Source: Bugula neritina (taxonomy: Eukaryota > Bryozoa > Gymnolaemata > Cheilostomatida > Bugulidae). From it: a stretch of DNA of 64,000 nt. The translations under genes and the position numbers were made by a program. The notes beneath the pieces are model-generated. The model was given only the letters and a program-made list of their open reading frames with translations, was not told the DNA's origin and ran no database searches. The DNA is taken from assembly GCA_964035545.1 (NCBI GenBank), contig OZ037772.1, positions 8,728,650-8,792,649 on the forward strand, in the 5' to 3' direction. Shown one piece after another: positions 9,282-26,599 of the stretch (within the stretch, counting starts at the first letter, position 1; every line of letters starts with the position of its first letter).

Positions 9282-11607
9282 TCAAATTCCATGAACTTCG
9301 ACTTCATAAAGATTAACATAAGTATTAGCGTTGAACAGAATCTGAACAAAACGACCTCTGATAGGTTGTTTACAAGTAGCCAGGGTGTAGTATCGGTTAA
9401 GAACTCCATCATGGTAGTAACACAGGACTTCAGGGTTTGTTCCGGTAAATTCTATTTTTTCTTCTGCCATAGCAACTGTAACCTCAGCGTTCAAAGACCT
9501 TTCTCTCCAATTTTCATGGGGTGCTTAATTTTAAAAAATTCAAATTTAAATTTAAAATTGAAAATACTAAGCAGAAAAAACACGGTGAATAAATACTTCC
9601 TTCTGAAGTCTTTGCAAAAAAATTGTTACATAATTTATTTAAATTTGTCTCAAGCTGAGCAAAGCAGAGAATAGCATATTACGTCAGCTTTTCAACTTAC
9701 AAAATAGCACATTTTATAATCAACTTTATATTTTTTAATTGTCAGTATATTATTTAACCTCATTATATAAACTTCATAAAGATAATTATATAATGTACCA
9801 TTCCCTCTGTTGAGGATGTTGACAGCCCAGACACAGTAAACATCAACCAGATCCACTCTCCACCAGGGTCTGTGTTCTGGTCCTCGGTTGTGGGCCATTG
9901 ATGTCTCTATTTCATTTTCGGTATAAATACCATCAACAGCGTCTGATGCGAAAAACTTGTTTGGCCTGTAAACACTCGAGAGTGTTGCTGGTTTACCTGT
10001 AAAACAAAAAAAAACTCACACAAGTTTATATAGTCACTATCCCTGTGAGAAAACCCCTGATAAAAAGGGTTTTTTGTTAAAGCGGGCTAAAGGCTTATCT
10101 AAATGAGGCACAGGAGCCATTATGACTGAATGTTCTTCCTAACATCACCAATGGCCTTTGTCAGGGCTTGAACCCATGACCTTCGTGTTAACTAGGCAAC
10201 GCTCTAACCCCTAGACCACGGCTGCTCCCTAACCCCTCATTCACACTTACCGTATCGTACGCCGTAACAGCAAAAATAAAATGGCGACGCTGTTGCATTT
10301 TGTCGACGGGTGTTCACACATTGCCGTAAAAGTACAATGCATGACGGTGAGCTGTGATCAATCATAATAAAGCCAACTCGTGTCTGCGGTGATTTGAACG
10401 CCTTTGAATATTATTTACAAATTATTCGCAACATTCTTATCAAAAGATGTGATACAAATGCTATTTACTAAATAAAAGCAATTACATAAAAAGAATCTTT
10501 CTTTTAAATATATTCGTTTTTAAAATAATTGTGCAAACTAATTTAAATAATGAATATTTAAGCCGTCCAAATCATTTTTAAGTTTTTGATTTGCTTGATT
10601 TTGTGATTAGGGAAAGCTAGATTTTTAAGCTGAGTTTAATTCAAACAAGCCGGATAAAGATTTTTTTAATCTTTTAAAACTTTTGAATTGGTTAAATTAA
10701 ATCAAAAATAAGGGATTAAAATAAACTAGCGAACATGTTCTTTAAATTTTAGTACCAGATCAACTCTACCCAATAGGAGCCCACCGTGATTTTTTGAATC
10801 AACCACTGCTTGATCAACGCCGCAACGTATACCGGAGTGCAATTTAGGCCGGATGTTAACAAAAGTCGCTAAAATTTGCTGTTACGGCGTACGGTACGGT
10901 AAGTGTGAATAGGGGGTAACAAACAACCCCGGTTAAATCAATCAATATCGAGCTAGTCAGCACTGATATTCTATTGTTAACATTTTAATTCATACCTTAA
11001 AATTATAAGATGAATAGTGCATCATGGATCGAGTACTTATACAGTTATATGACTATTTATATTTTAAATAAATGTTTTTTCAGAATGTTGTCTGCATGAA
11101 TATAGAAAGCACACATACAACATCATTGAGCTTAAACATGTATCATATACATAATACTAAGAGTGAAATTATAGAACAGCAAATCTTATATGGTTGCTTG
11201 ATATAAAAAAATACTCGCTTTAGAGCATAAAACACTGTCATAATCAATTTGCTTAAAGTACCTCTTGCCAGAAGTTTGTTTGGGGACTTGTTGGCTCTCT
11301 GTGAAATAAAGATGTAATAGTCTTCCTTTCTCCCATTCCACTCTGTGAAGAGTTGAGGATTCACACATTGCTTCAGAAAACATCTTTTATTCTGAATATC
11401 ATAAATCATTCCCAAGCAATTCTCATCTTCTTTACAGTCTAGCAGACAGATTCCAACAACTTCACTAAATACTGATTCACCTGTCATATGATCTGTGACT
11501 GACCTGGTTTCTGGTACACTGTATCTTCTGAATCTGTTAGTGTCAGTGCTGCATTTACCACTGACAGGTGCCACAAGGTGCAGTAACACTAAAAAGAATG
11601 AAAACAT
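9282..11607 (-). CDS. Secreted Cys-rich (PAN/Apple-like) plus F5/8 type C lectin (fucolectin-like)
   Basis: Three exons on the minus strand, 11607-11262, 9996-9799 and 9523-9282, all joined in phase 1, give 262 codons including stop (261 aa). The start ATG opens a signal peptide (MFSFFLVLLHLVAPVSG). Residues 18-115 hold six cysteines with CLLDCKEDENCLG and RCFLKQC, resembling a PAN/Apple module. Residues 116-261 form an F5/8C (discoidin/fucolectin) domain: GKPATLSSVY, SDAVDG, PWWRVDL, NILNRGN then HENWRERSLNAEV, and a closing strand FVQILFNANTYVNLYEVEV. Fucolectin-type domains bind fucose and calcium, and the Arg-Val-Asp of WWRVDL fits the sugar-binding loop. The first intron is filled by a SINE and a MITE. 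Likely a haemolymph or mucus lectin, which is inference. Confidence 0.86.
10031..10228 (-). mobile_element. tRNA-derived SINE, near full length
   Basis: Read on the minus strand, it starts GGAGCAGCCGTGGTCTAGG (box A) and has box B-like GGTTCAAGCCC. A body follows with aggccattggtgatgttagg, cattcagtcataatg, gctcctgtgcc and gataagcctttagccc, and it ends ctcacagggatagtgacta. At least six other copies lie in this window. It is in the first intron of the lectin gene. Confidence 0.88.
10233..10916. mobile_element. MITE with long terminal inverted repeats, TAA target site
   Basis: The left end (ccctcattcacacttaccg, then gtacgccgtaacagcaaa) is the inverted match of the right end (tttgctgttacggcgtac, then cggtaagtgtgaatagggg). 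TAA flanks both ends (10230-10232 and 10917-10919), fitting the 3-bp target of PIF/Harbinger-type transposons. No transposase ORF is present, so it is non-autonomous. It sits 4 bp from the SINE head. Confidence 0.85.
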
Positions 11608-11851
11608 GAATTGAAAATAGTTAAGTTAGAAATTGATACCTATATTATACTTGATATATAATTGATGAACATGTCTATATGAGCCTTTCTGAGCAATTAC
11701 TAATTCTGTAGTTTTAAGTTTAATACATAATCAAATACTAATTTGATTGATTATTTTTTGTTAAGTACCTGAGCTGACTAAAGGGAGTTTAAATGTTTAG
11801 TTGCTAACTTAAGAGCATATTAGAATTAGATTTATAATAATCTTATAGAAA

Positions 11852-12054
<203 letters not shown>

Positions 12055-12743
12055 GATTTAAAGTTACAAAATTATTTCCAATAACACTCAATAATACAAT
12101 ACATAAAAAACTTTATGTTAAAATATTATTCACTCTTCTATCAAACTTAAGAACCATCAAAGTTGCATAAGTTATATTTATACTCATATATAAATACATA
12201 AATTACAGTTGCATAATAAATTAAGACAGACCTGCTAGATATGGAGTGTACATTTTGTGTTAATGGGTATCGTTGTTCTCTTTCTCTGGTGGCAACTGTT
12301 AACATCAGTGGTATATAAATAATATGAATCGCACTTATAAATATTGCTTGAAGAAATGAAAGAACGTGCATGTTATACAACTTCATTTGCTTTCCGAAAT
12401 GAAAACTATATACTTTCTATTTAATTATTGTTCTTTCTTTTAATGTATAAACTTAATATATGTTTGACAGTACCTTTTACAAGATTACATAATGCACTTA
12501 GACTGGTTTACACAATCTCTCATCTATAAAAATCAATTATCAAAATAAAGAAATCTTTCAAAGATGAAAACTATAAGAATATAAAATTTTCAAGACTATA
12601 ATCTGCTAATGTATTCAAACGAATTGTATATTGTATTGCATTGTATATTTTCTTGGTATATGCATCACAAAATATATTTATTTCATGTTTAGCATAATCT
12701 ATAGTAAAACAGCCTAAAGATAACAAGTGATAGTTATTGCAAA

Positions 12744-12817
12744 AAATGCCCCCTCTGGGATTCGAACCACCGGCTTGTAAGCAGCACCGCTTTAATCAAT
12801 TACGTACACCACAGGGG
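12744..12817 (-). repeat. tRNA-like element
   Basis: On the minus strand GCCCCTG and AGGGGGCA can form an acceptor stem, with box A-like TGGTGTACG and box B GGTTCGAATCC. The D-to-anticodon region is too long and the anticodon arm is irregular, so a tRNA pseudogene or SINE head is more likely than a working tRNA. It is related to the elements at 6684 and 6905. Confidence 0.6.
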
Positions 12818-13336
12818 CTGCTGAGCTATTTGAACGCTACAGTTAGGTTTTAGGAGAATCGATGAAAAGTTCAAAGATAAACATTTAGCTTACTTTCTCC
12901 TATTTTAAAAACTCTATGAATACATTTTAAATAGTTAAATAACAATGCTAGCAAAATTTAAATTAAACCTTATGCTTTTAATCAAGGTATGTACATGTAA
13001 ATTTATTCAAAATATTATGTTATGACTGCATAATACTGCCATGACTTTGTAGACACCACTTGATGCTTTTGGTGTCTGGTTTTTCCAGAAAGAGCTTACT
13101 GGCTTTCTTATAGGAATACAAACTCTTTTATAGAGAAAGTTTTTTACATGTGATGCAACTTGATTGTCATTTAGTTCAACGCTCACAGTTTATATTATTA
13201 TAGCGCTATGGCTACTATATCCTATTTATAATTGAAATTATTATTTTACGGTGGTTTTTTTACTGCAGCTTTTTATAAATGTACTGCTTGCAAAGATGTT
13301 AATATAAAATGCTAAGTTTTAACTGACTCAAGTTAA

Positions 13337-13705
13337 CCTCTATTCACTCTTTGCCGTATAGTGAGCCGCAACAGCAAAAACAAAATGGCAACGCTGTTAC
13401 GCTTTGTCAACATGCGTTCACACACTGAAAACAAGTACAACGCATGATGTTGAGCTGTGACCAATCATAATAAGGCGAACTATTGTCTGTGATGACTTGT
13501 ATGCTTTTGTATATTATATCACAAAATTCTTCTCAAAAGATGTGATCTAAATGCTATATTGACTAGATAACGGCAATTAAAAGAAGAAAACTCTTTGTTT
13601 GATATATGATTTCTTAAAATGATTGTGCAAACTGATTTGAATAATAAATATTCAAACCTTCCAAATAATTTTTAATTTTTTGGTTTGCTTGCTTTTGTAA
13701 TAGAC
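13337..13705. mobile_element. Truncated MITE, same family as 10233
   Basis: Starts cctctattcactctttgccg and aligns with the left part of the 10233 element (gcaacagcaaaaacaaaatgg, ctgtgaccaatcataataa, ttgcttgcttttgtaat). The right terminal inverted repeat is missing. Confidence 0.75.
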
Positions 13706-14501
13706 CATGTAACACTCAACCAATCAGCAAAGCGTACCAGCTCAATACTCCACAATTATAACTTATATAAAATTCTGCATATTCAGTTGCAAAATGCATG
13801 CTTCAATTTTTTTCAAGTGCATTACTTTATTTCATACCTTAAATTTATGACACTCTGATGTATTATTCAAAACATCTAAATTAAGTGTTTATAAAATGCA
13901 ATTGAATATTGCATGTCTACAAAAAATGGTACAATTTTGCAGCTTAAGGCCAGTTGTTACATAATTTTTACCTTTATTTGTTCTCTATCATACTAGTATG
14001 AATGAGTATTGTTCACCAATATGCCAGCTGGTAATGAGCCACCAGATTTTGGTACAGAACTCTCATTGGCTAGGCTTTTTGAATCTTCTGATCATCAGTT
14101 TTTGTTATTCGGGTTTATCTCCCCTGCTCAAATGTTATGATAATAAATAACACTTTTTCATAAATATTATCAGAGCTAATTTATTTAAATATGTTTACTC
14201 TTTCTTTAATAGTAACGAATCAACTTAAAAATGTTTTTGTTGTTTGAGATTTTGCTAAAAACTTGTAAACGTGTATTTTAACACTGTTTTTTTAAATATA
14301 AATTGCATATATATATATATATTTGTTGCAAGTCGTTAGTCTGAAGCTATACTTGTGACCAATTCGTATGTAATACTTTTTGAAATGGCCCCATAATCGG
14401 CCGTTAAAAATGTTATAACATCTTTGATTGCTGACACTCATACGCACCCTTTCAATATCATAGTGGAAGCACTATCATGTTCCTCTTCACTATGCTTTTG
14501 G

Positions 14502-14561
14502 TAAGTCATTACACCCAAAATCCCCTATTATCAGATCACTAGAAACTGTCAATGCAACTCA
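14502..14561. repeat. Direct repeat, left copy, flanking a MITE
   Basis: gtcattacacccaaaatccc through tagaaactgtcaatgcaact is repeated with few changes at 14865-14925, directly on the other side of the MITE. Confidence 0.8.
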
Positions 14562-14861
14562 CCCCCTGTTCACCCATTGACGTATAGTACGGCTGTAATG
14601 TAAAATATCAGCCATCTTTAATGTTTCCAGGCTGAAGTTTACAAAGTCCGCTATTAGGTAATTTACAAGACATTTCATTGGACAATTTTATCCAATGAGC
14701 TGACACAAAAGTTTTTCTGTCCAATAGGAACCCACCGCAACTAGTTTGAATCAAGCAGTGCTTGATCCTAACGTACCACACCGTACAGGAAGCTCAGAAA
14801 TTTGTAAAAATGGCTGATATTTTACATTACGGTGTATGATACGGCAATGTGTGAACAGGGG
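14562..14861. mobile_element. Short MITE with inverted termini
   Basis: Left end ccctgttcacccattgacg, then gtaatgtaaaatatcagcca, is inverted at the right end (tggctgatattttacattac, then cggcaatgtgtgaacaggg). It shares terminal motifs (ccgta, ttcaca) and an inner ccaataggaacccaccg with the 10233 element. Confidence 0.8.
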
Positions 14862-14864
14862 TTT

Positions 14865-14925
14865 AGTCATTACACCCAAATCCTCTTATCATCAGATAAC
14901 TAGAAACTTTCAATGCAGCTAAGTA
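14865..14925. repeat. Direct repeat, right copy, flanking a MITE
   Basis: Second copy of the roughly 60-bp sequence at 14502-14561. The MITE lies exactly between the two copies. Confidence 0.8.
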
Positions 14926-15545
14926 TGCAGAGTAATATGTGATATCGTTACCAATGGTGTTTGCAAACATAACATATTGCTAGAAAAAAGCCACCTAAAT
15001 TTGTCTGTTTAAGTTGTGTGATCAGCTGGTCACCAATGGACTTTTCATTGTGCAAAAGCTTTTTTTATTTGTAAATATTAATCTAGGAAAAAAACATATA
15101 AATAGCAGCTATTCAATTTAAGGTGGTTAAAATATTTATTAAACTCCAACATTTTAAATGATTGCAAATCTCTCTGGTTGGCTGATGAATGCATGTTTCC
15201 AGTTGTATACGTGCCAGCCGAAAGCATGATAACTTATATCATTCAAACAAAGTACTTACATTATAATTTCTACTTAAATTCATTTGAAGATGTTTTGCAA
15301 TATTGCACAAAGCCAGAAACATTAAGCCATTAATTTATAAGCAAGCCTTAGTAAATGAATATTGTTACGATCTGGTACCATGCAACTAGTTACAAACAAC
15401 TAGCTAGTATAAATTATATTTAGAACAAAAAATATCGGTGTTGTGTTTAAAAACAAATGAAATATGATGCAGTTTTAATTTAAAATTTTTAAAATAATAT
15501 TATATGAAGTTATTTATTTCCTGAATTTATCAGGTTAACTTTCAA

Positions 15546-15712
15546 ACTGAGAGAAACCCCTGAAGGAAAAAGTTTTGTTAAAGGACTTATTCATCTATGT
15601 GGCACAGGAGCAATTATAACTGGATGCTCTTCCTAACATCACCAATGACTTCTACTTGGGTTTGGACCCACGACTAAGCCAAACACTCTAACTATTGAAC
15701 TATGACCCCTAT
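15546..15712 (-). mobile_element. tRNA-derived SINE copy
   Basis: Same family as 10031 on the minus strand: gagagaaacccctgaagga, gtggcacaggagcaattata, ggatgctcttcctaacatca and an eroded tRNA-like head (ctctaactattgaactatga). Confidence 0.8.
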
Positions 15713-16082
15713 AGGGTTATAGTTCAGTGACTCTAACTCCTTTATAAGCTACTATGAGTTCATTAATTTAGCAATATTTAGGTAGTTTTTAATTTTTTTG
15801 ACCTGCATGATTTAATTCGTTTTAAATAATAAATCTTTGGAAACAAAATTATATTTTGATCTTCTAGCTTTATTCTGTGTATATTTACATATTACATTAT
15901 TTATAGTTGTAAGCAATCATAGTGGCAAATTTATCTGATGAGTGCACATCGTTTTTGTGTACGAAACTACTAGTAATAAATGCCATTATATTAATCAAAT
16001 CTCATTTTATTTCTTCTAATGTTTATGCTCTAGATTTATTTCTATAGAGCACTCTAGTAACGTTTTATAAAACACTCATTTT

Positions 16083-16086
<4 letters not shown>

Positions 16087-16151
<65 letters not shown>
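16087..16151. repeat. (TA)n microsatellite
   Basis: 65-bp TA tract. Confidence 0.97.
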
Positions 16152-16158
<7 letters not shown>

Positions 16159-16499
16159 CGTAAATATATATTTTATGGACAATGCGTTGGTTAAGGGCGT
16201 GTCATGACACACTGATTCGGCCATATTATTGGGTATAGGTTCCAATTGCCAGGGCCAAAGTTGACGCGTAACAGGTTAATTGAGTGATGCTAGAGTAAAG
16301 ATAAAACTGACTTAGCCCGAGCATTCACATATATGCTCTGAGATAGTAGATAGTAGGGAATTATTAAACAAATTAGGAAATATACAGAAAAGGTGATTTT
16401 TGTTTGGGCAATAAATTATACTGATATATAAGACATAGTTTTTTTGCAGTCATACAATATATTGCTAGAAACTAAACACTTACATCAAATTTAGGTTGA

Positions 16500-16515
16500 C
16501 CCCCCCCCCCCCCCC
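16500..16515. repeat. C16 homopolymer
   Basis: Sixteen consecutive C, unusual in this AT-rich context; may also be a length-uncertain sequencing site. Confidence 0.9.
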
Positions 16516-17997
16516 TTAAAATAACGAACTAATGAAATAGGCTTCAGTTTAATTTGTCATAGTGAGATTAATCTATGGGGTTATCTTCCCATGCATTTTT
16601 CAGGTTTTCCTTATAAGTATGATTTCATTAAATTTACATTTTGTTTTTTATTTTCGACCTGTTTTAATTGGTTTTCATATAATAAATATGAAAAAAATAT
16701 TGAAAGTCTAAAAGTTAGTTAGGTAATAGGTTCAGAAAGATGACAATTTAAAAAATAAGATTTAATAGTCCATAACATGTAAAAATCATTGTCATATGTC
16801 GGTCTGTTTTTGTCTCGGGCTCTTATAGTTATAGACAGAAATAAGTTACAACTCATAAGCATTTTTTCATATTTTGACCAAATCTTTAGAATATTACGAT
16901 TTAATATAACTCAGCAAGCACGAATTATCTTATAATAATATTCAGATGTCTTTTGGTTGCTAGGAGATTTTCAACAACATAATTAATGAGTTTTAATTAA
17001 ATTACTAGCTCTGGATTCGCCTTAACAGTTTGGAGGTATATCTATCCACACCCTAAACTATGACCATTTCGAAATTGAGGACTTAGGCTAGTATTGTGCT
17101 GACAGGTCTTAGCCTAAAATCTCTTCACCAGTTGGGGGTGTAAGCTGCCAAGCCGTATTACTTATTGCTGAGCTTAAGACTTCTGGTTAAATGAATAGGA
17201 TATGCCACTTCATGTAATGTAGATGATGGATTAGAAGATGCATTCAACTGAGACCCAGTGTCAATAGGTCTGGTGTCTTGGTAGTACACAGCTTTGCAAC
17301 CAGCTTTGGGTGGATTCTTGAGTTTGTAAGGTAAGGAACAATAGTAAGGTATTTAACATAATAAAAACACATTTTTATTCACAAAGTTATATATGCTGCA
17401 TAATATGAAGCTATGCTGTTTTTGGTTGGTACTTGATCAAGTGACCACTTTTGCAGAACTTTTTCAAATGAGTTGCGGAGCTTTTCATATGTTAATGGCA
17501 TAAACGAATTCGGTTTGATAAATGAGGAGTTTCAAATTAATGATTTTATATTACTTTTTAGCTGTAACAATTATTTGAGGAAAATCTGAAAGCAACTTTG
17601 CAAGTTCCATGGGCTGAGTGTCACATTAGATTATTGTTAATGTTAAAGTTTTTTGTAAGAGTTTGTACCTACGCTGCTTCAGAATTTTTCATTTAACGTT
17701 TGGAAACATTTGCATCAAATGAAACGGAAACCACAAGCTAAAGCAAACCTAAACCACAAATTCATCCATATAAATTCATTAGCAGTAGTGAAAATGCAGG
17801 CTATAACTCTCTGCCAGTAGCAATCAACAAATATCAGACACTAAATTTCTATGCTTTTTACTGGGCTGCCTGTTCCTCATGATATGTAATCGGAAGCACA
17901 TTGGCCTATATGCTTGCTTATATCTCTCAGAAGCTTATATAGCACATCAATTTGAGCAATTGGAACATATAGGATATCAATTGGAAGAGGATTTAGA

Positions 17998-18186
17998 GTC
18001 TTATAGGGGTTAGAGGGTTTGGTTTAGTAAACACGAAGTCAAGGGTTCGAATTCCAGAAAAGGCCATTGGTGATATTAGGAAGAGCATCCAGTCATAATT
18101 GCTCCTGTGTCACGTCTGAATAACTCTTTAGCCCAATTCAAAAAGACTCTTTTCGTCAGGGGTTTTCAAAAGGATAGTGACTATAA
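17998..18186 (+). mobile_element. tRNA-derived SINE copy
   Basis: Plus-strand copy: taggggttagagggtttgg, box B-like GGTTCGAATTCC, ggccattggtgatattagga, gcatccagtcataattgctc and tcaggggttttc, ending gatagtgactata. Confidence 0.88.
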
Positions 18187-18495
18187 GCCCATGAGTTATA
18201 TATAGCAAGATATAAAGCCTCTATGATTGTGATGGATATATTAATTTTTGACACATTTCTCAGACTTCAAGTCTCTAAATTCTATTTTGTAGAAGACATA
18301 AATATTAAGAGCTCATAAATATTTTGATGGAATAGGTGCATATATTAATCTTCATATAAATGACAGATGATAGTGAACAATTCAATAAATTAAATTTAGT
18401 CATTAATTTGTGAGGTAGATACTGATATTCACATTGTTTCTATCAGCAACTATCAAATATATGTGTTCAATAACGATTAGATGTATATGATATAT

Positions 18496-18570
18496 ATTAT
18501 AATTATATATATATATATAATTATATATATAATTATATATATAATTATATATATATATAATTTTATAGAT
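18496..18570. repeat. AT-rich palindromic repeat
   Basis: Repeated ataattatatatat units, able to form cruciforms. Confidence 0.9.
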
Positions 18571-19969
18571 ATATATATAATTCAGTTTTAAACTAGGAAT
18601 CATTAAAAACAAAAAATACTTTAAATTTTGAATTTTTCACCTGCAAGCATTTAATGCAAGCTAAGAACTGCCCCTCTTATAACCAAACCTGATTAACGCA
18701 GTTTGATGACATCTGCTTGCAAAAACAGCTGACAGCAATTGTGTCATGATTAGTAACATCACTAATGACCATATAATTTGAACCGCAATCATTTTTAGCT
18801 TACTATGTACCAGAAAAGTGCATCACTGTGGCTATATTAGTCTCATATATATAGTTTTATAAACTAGCTTATGCAAAACAAAATCATCTGTTTATTTGTT
18901 AAATTTCAAAGCTGACTTTTTACAACTGCTTATTGTTGCCGTTTCAAGTTTTTATTTTGTATTCAATCAGAGATCTCTATATTAGTAATCAATTGTAAAA
19001 ACTTCTCATGATGAATAAAGCAGCCCCTGGATTAGTAAATGAGTTATGCAACTACGCTTCAACACATCTTTCATCATCTTGCATAAATTTTGTAGTTAAT
19101 GTGTTTTTGTGTAGCTTCAGAAAAAGGATTATAGATTTAGTAATGTTCTACTAGTTTGTACTGAATGCTGAGGCAATCCTAATCTTTGTTCATCAAATTG
19201 ATAAGTAGCTGCTTAAGGGGATTAAGTTAATCCATCATCTTAAGTGTTTCGTTACTGATTTAAACAGTATACCAGGATATTCAACTCAGTTTAGCTTACA
19301 AGCAGTTATATAGTATAGCTGAGTCACATGTATAGTAGGTTCGTGAAGCAATTTTCTTTTTTATTAGCACATGCCTCATTTCTTAGCATGTCTTTTTTTA
19401 AACAACTTAACAACAGCTGAATAATTGTACTTTTTAATAGCTTTATATTTGTCACTGTGTGTAGCATTATACAGTGTGCATGTTATGTTGGTACTTTGAC
19501 ATAATATGGTTGTATTACTAAATAGGGACTTGCGCTTTGCAAAACTTTATTAGAATGTTTACCATTTGACTTAATACTTTACTCTACTGGTTTATATGAA
19601 ACACCTGCGGCAGTGATCTAAACTGTCCAGTAACTTGGTGCGTGAAGCACTTCTACATTGTATACATATCTACATGTAATGTTCTTTTATATACAAGAAC
19701 ATCACAGGCACAACATTTCCTGTATATGATTATTATTGTTTTTGCATTCATAAGTTTTTATTGCTATATTTGTCTGTTGCCGTACTATTATTAAATCATA
19801 AGTCAAAATGGCTATTCCCTCGATACTATGAAACCTATACTTTGAAAAGTAAACTACATATCTTTTTTTTTTAATTTTATTTGCGTTAACATATTTTGTT
19901 AATTTTCCCACAAGCAAAATATTTTATTTCTAGTTCCAAGACACCGTTGTTTATTGAGATTTAAGAACA

Positions 19970-25286
<5,317 letters not shown>

Positions 25287-25435
25287 ATGTATTTTCTATT
25301 TAATATCCAGTAAAGGCATTCTTTCTTGGCCGTTGACCAATTCTGTCCTTTTCTTTCTTATTATTTCATTATATAGTTACATAATATATTATATGTAGAA
25401 TTACTAAAAAGAACGATATTTAAGTTATGTTACTC

Positions 25436-25889
<454 letters not shown>

Positions 25890-26434
25890 CACCTTGATTG
25901 TAACACAGTATCACTATGACAATACTTAAACCATGTTTAATAGATTTACCTTGCATTATATGTTACCAAACGCTATTTCTTATGTTTTTATTTTATTTTT
26001 ATATTTGTTATAAATTATAATATTATTATAAATTATAATAAAATTATCATTCTCGACACGTATTTTATTTTTTTAAATTCACCAAAGCACTCAAAATAAA
26101 ACTGCAGCTTAAAGGTTAAAGTTTAAGGGTCATCAGAGTAGCCTAATCATCTCACCTCCTTCCCACCTATCAATCAACTTTGTCCATCAATATAATAATA
26201 ATATATCATAGTTATAGTTAAATTGATGTGGTTTTTGCACAGATTAGTGACGTCCAATTATACATTTATGCCTTAGTTCTGTCAAAATAAATTGGGTCAT
26301 TCATTAGTGTTAAATTTTTAAGAAAGATAGTTTAAGGTAAATATTGCTGCAAGAGCTAGGCTATTTTATTCCTTTAAACAGACAAATAAACTTTTCAATT
26401 AATTTAGTATTAATTAATTTAATTTAATTAATTT

Positions 26435-26596
<162 letters not shown>

Positions 26597-26599
26597 TGG

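Larger units (their letters stand above)
12048..19969. other. Gene-poor, repeat-bearing intergenic region
   Basis: No exon chain could be supported here. It holds the tRNA-like element, two MITEs, two SINEs, TA arrays and a C16 tract listed separately; the rest is AT-rich unique-looking sequence. Confidence 0.5.

Noticed and set aside
16180-16290. Another tRNA-like element (ttggttaagggcgtgtc ... ggttccaattgcc)
   Set aside because: Box B is poor and no stems form; too weak to report as a feature. A similar weak case lies at 51190-51265 on the minus strand.
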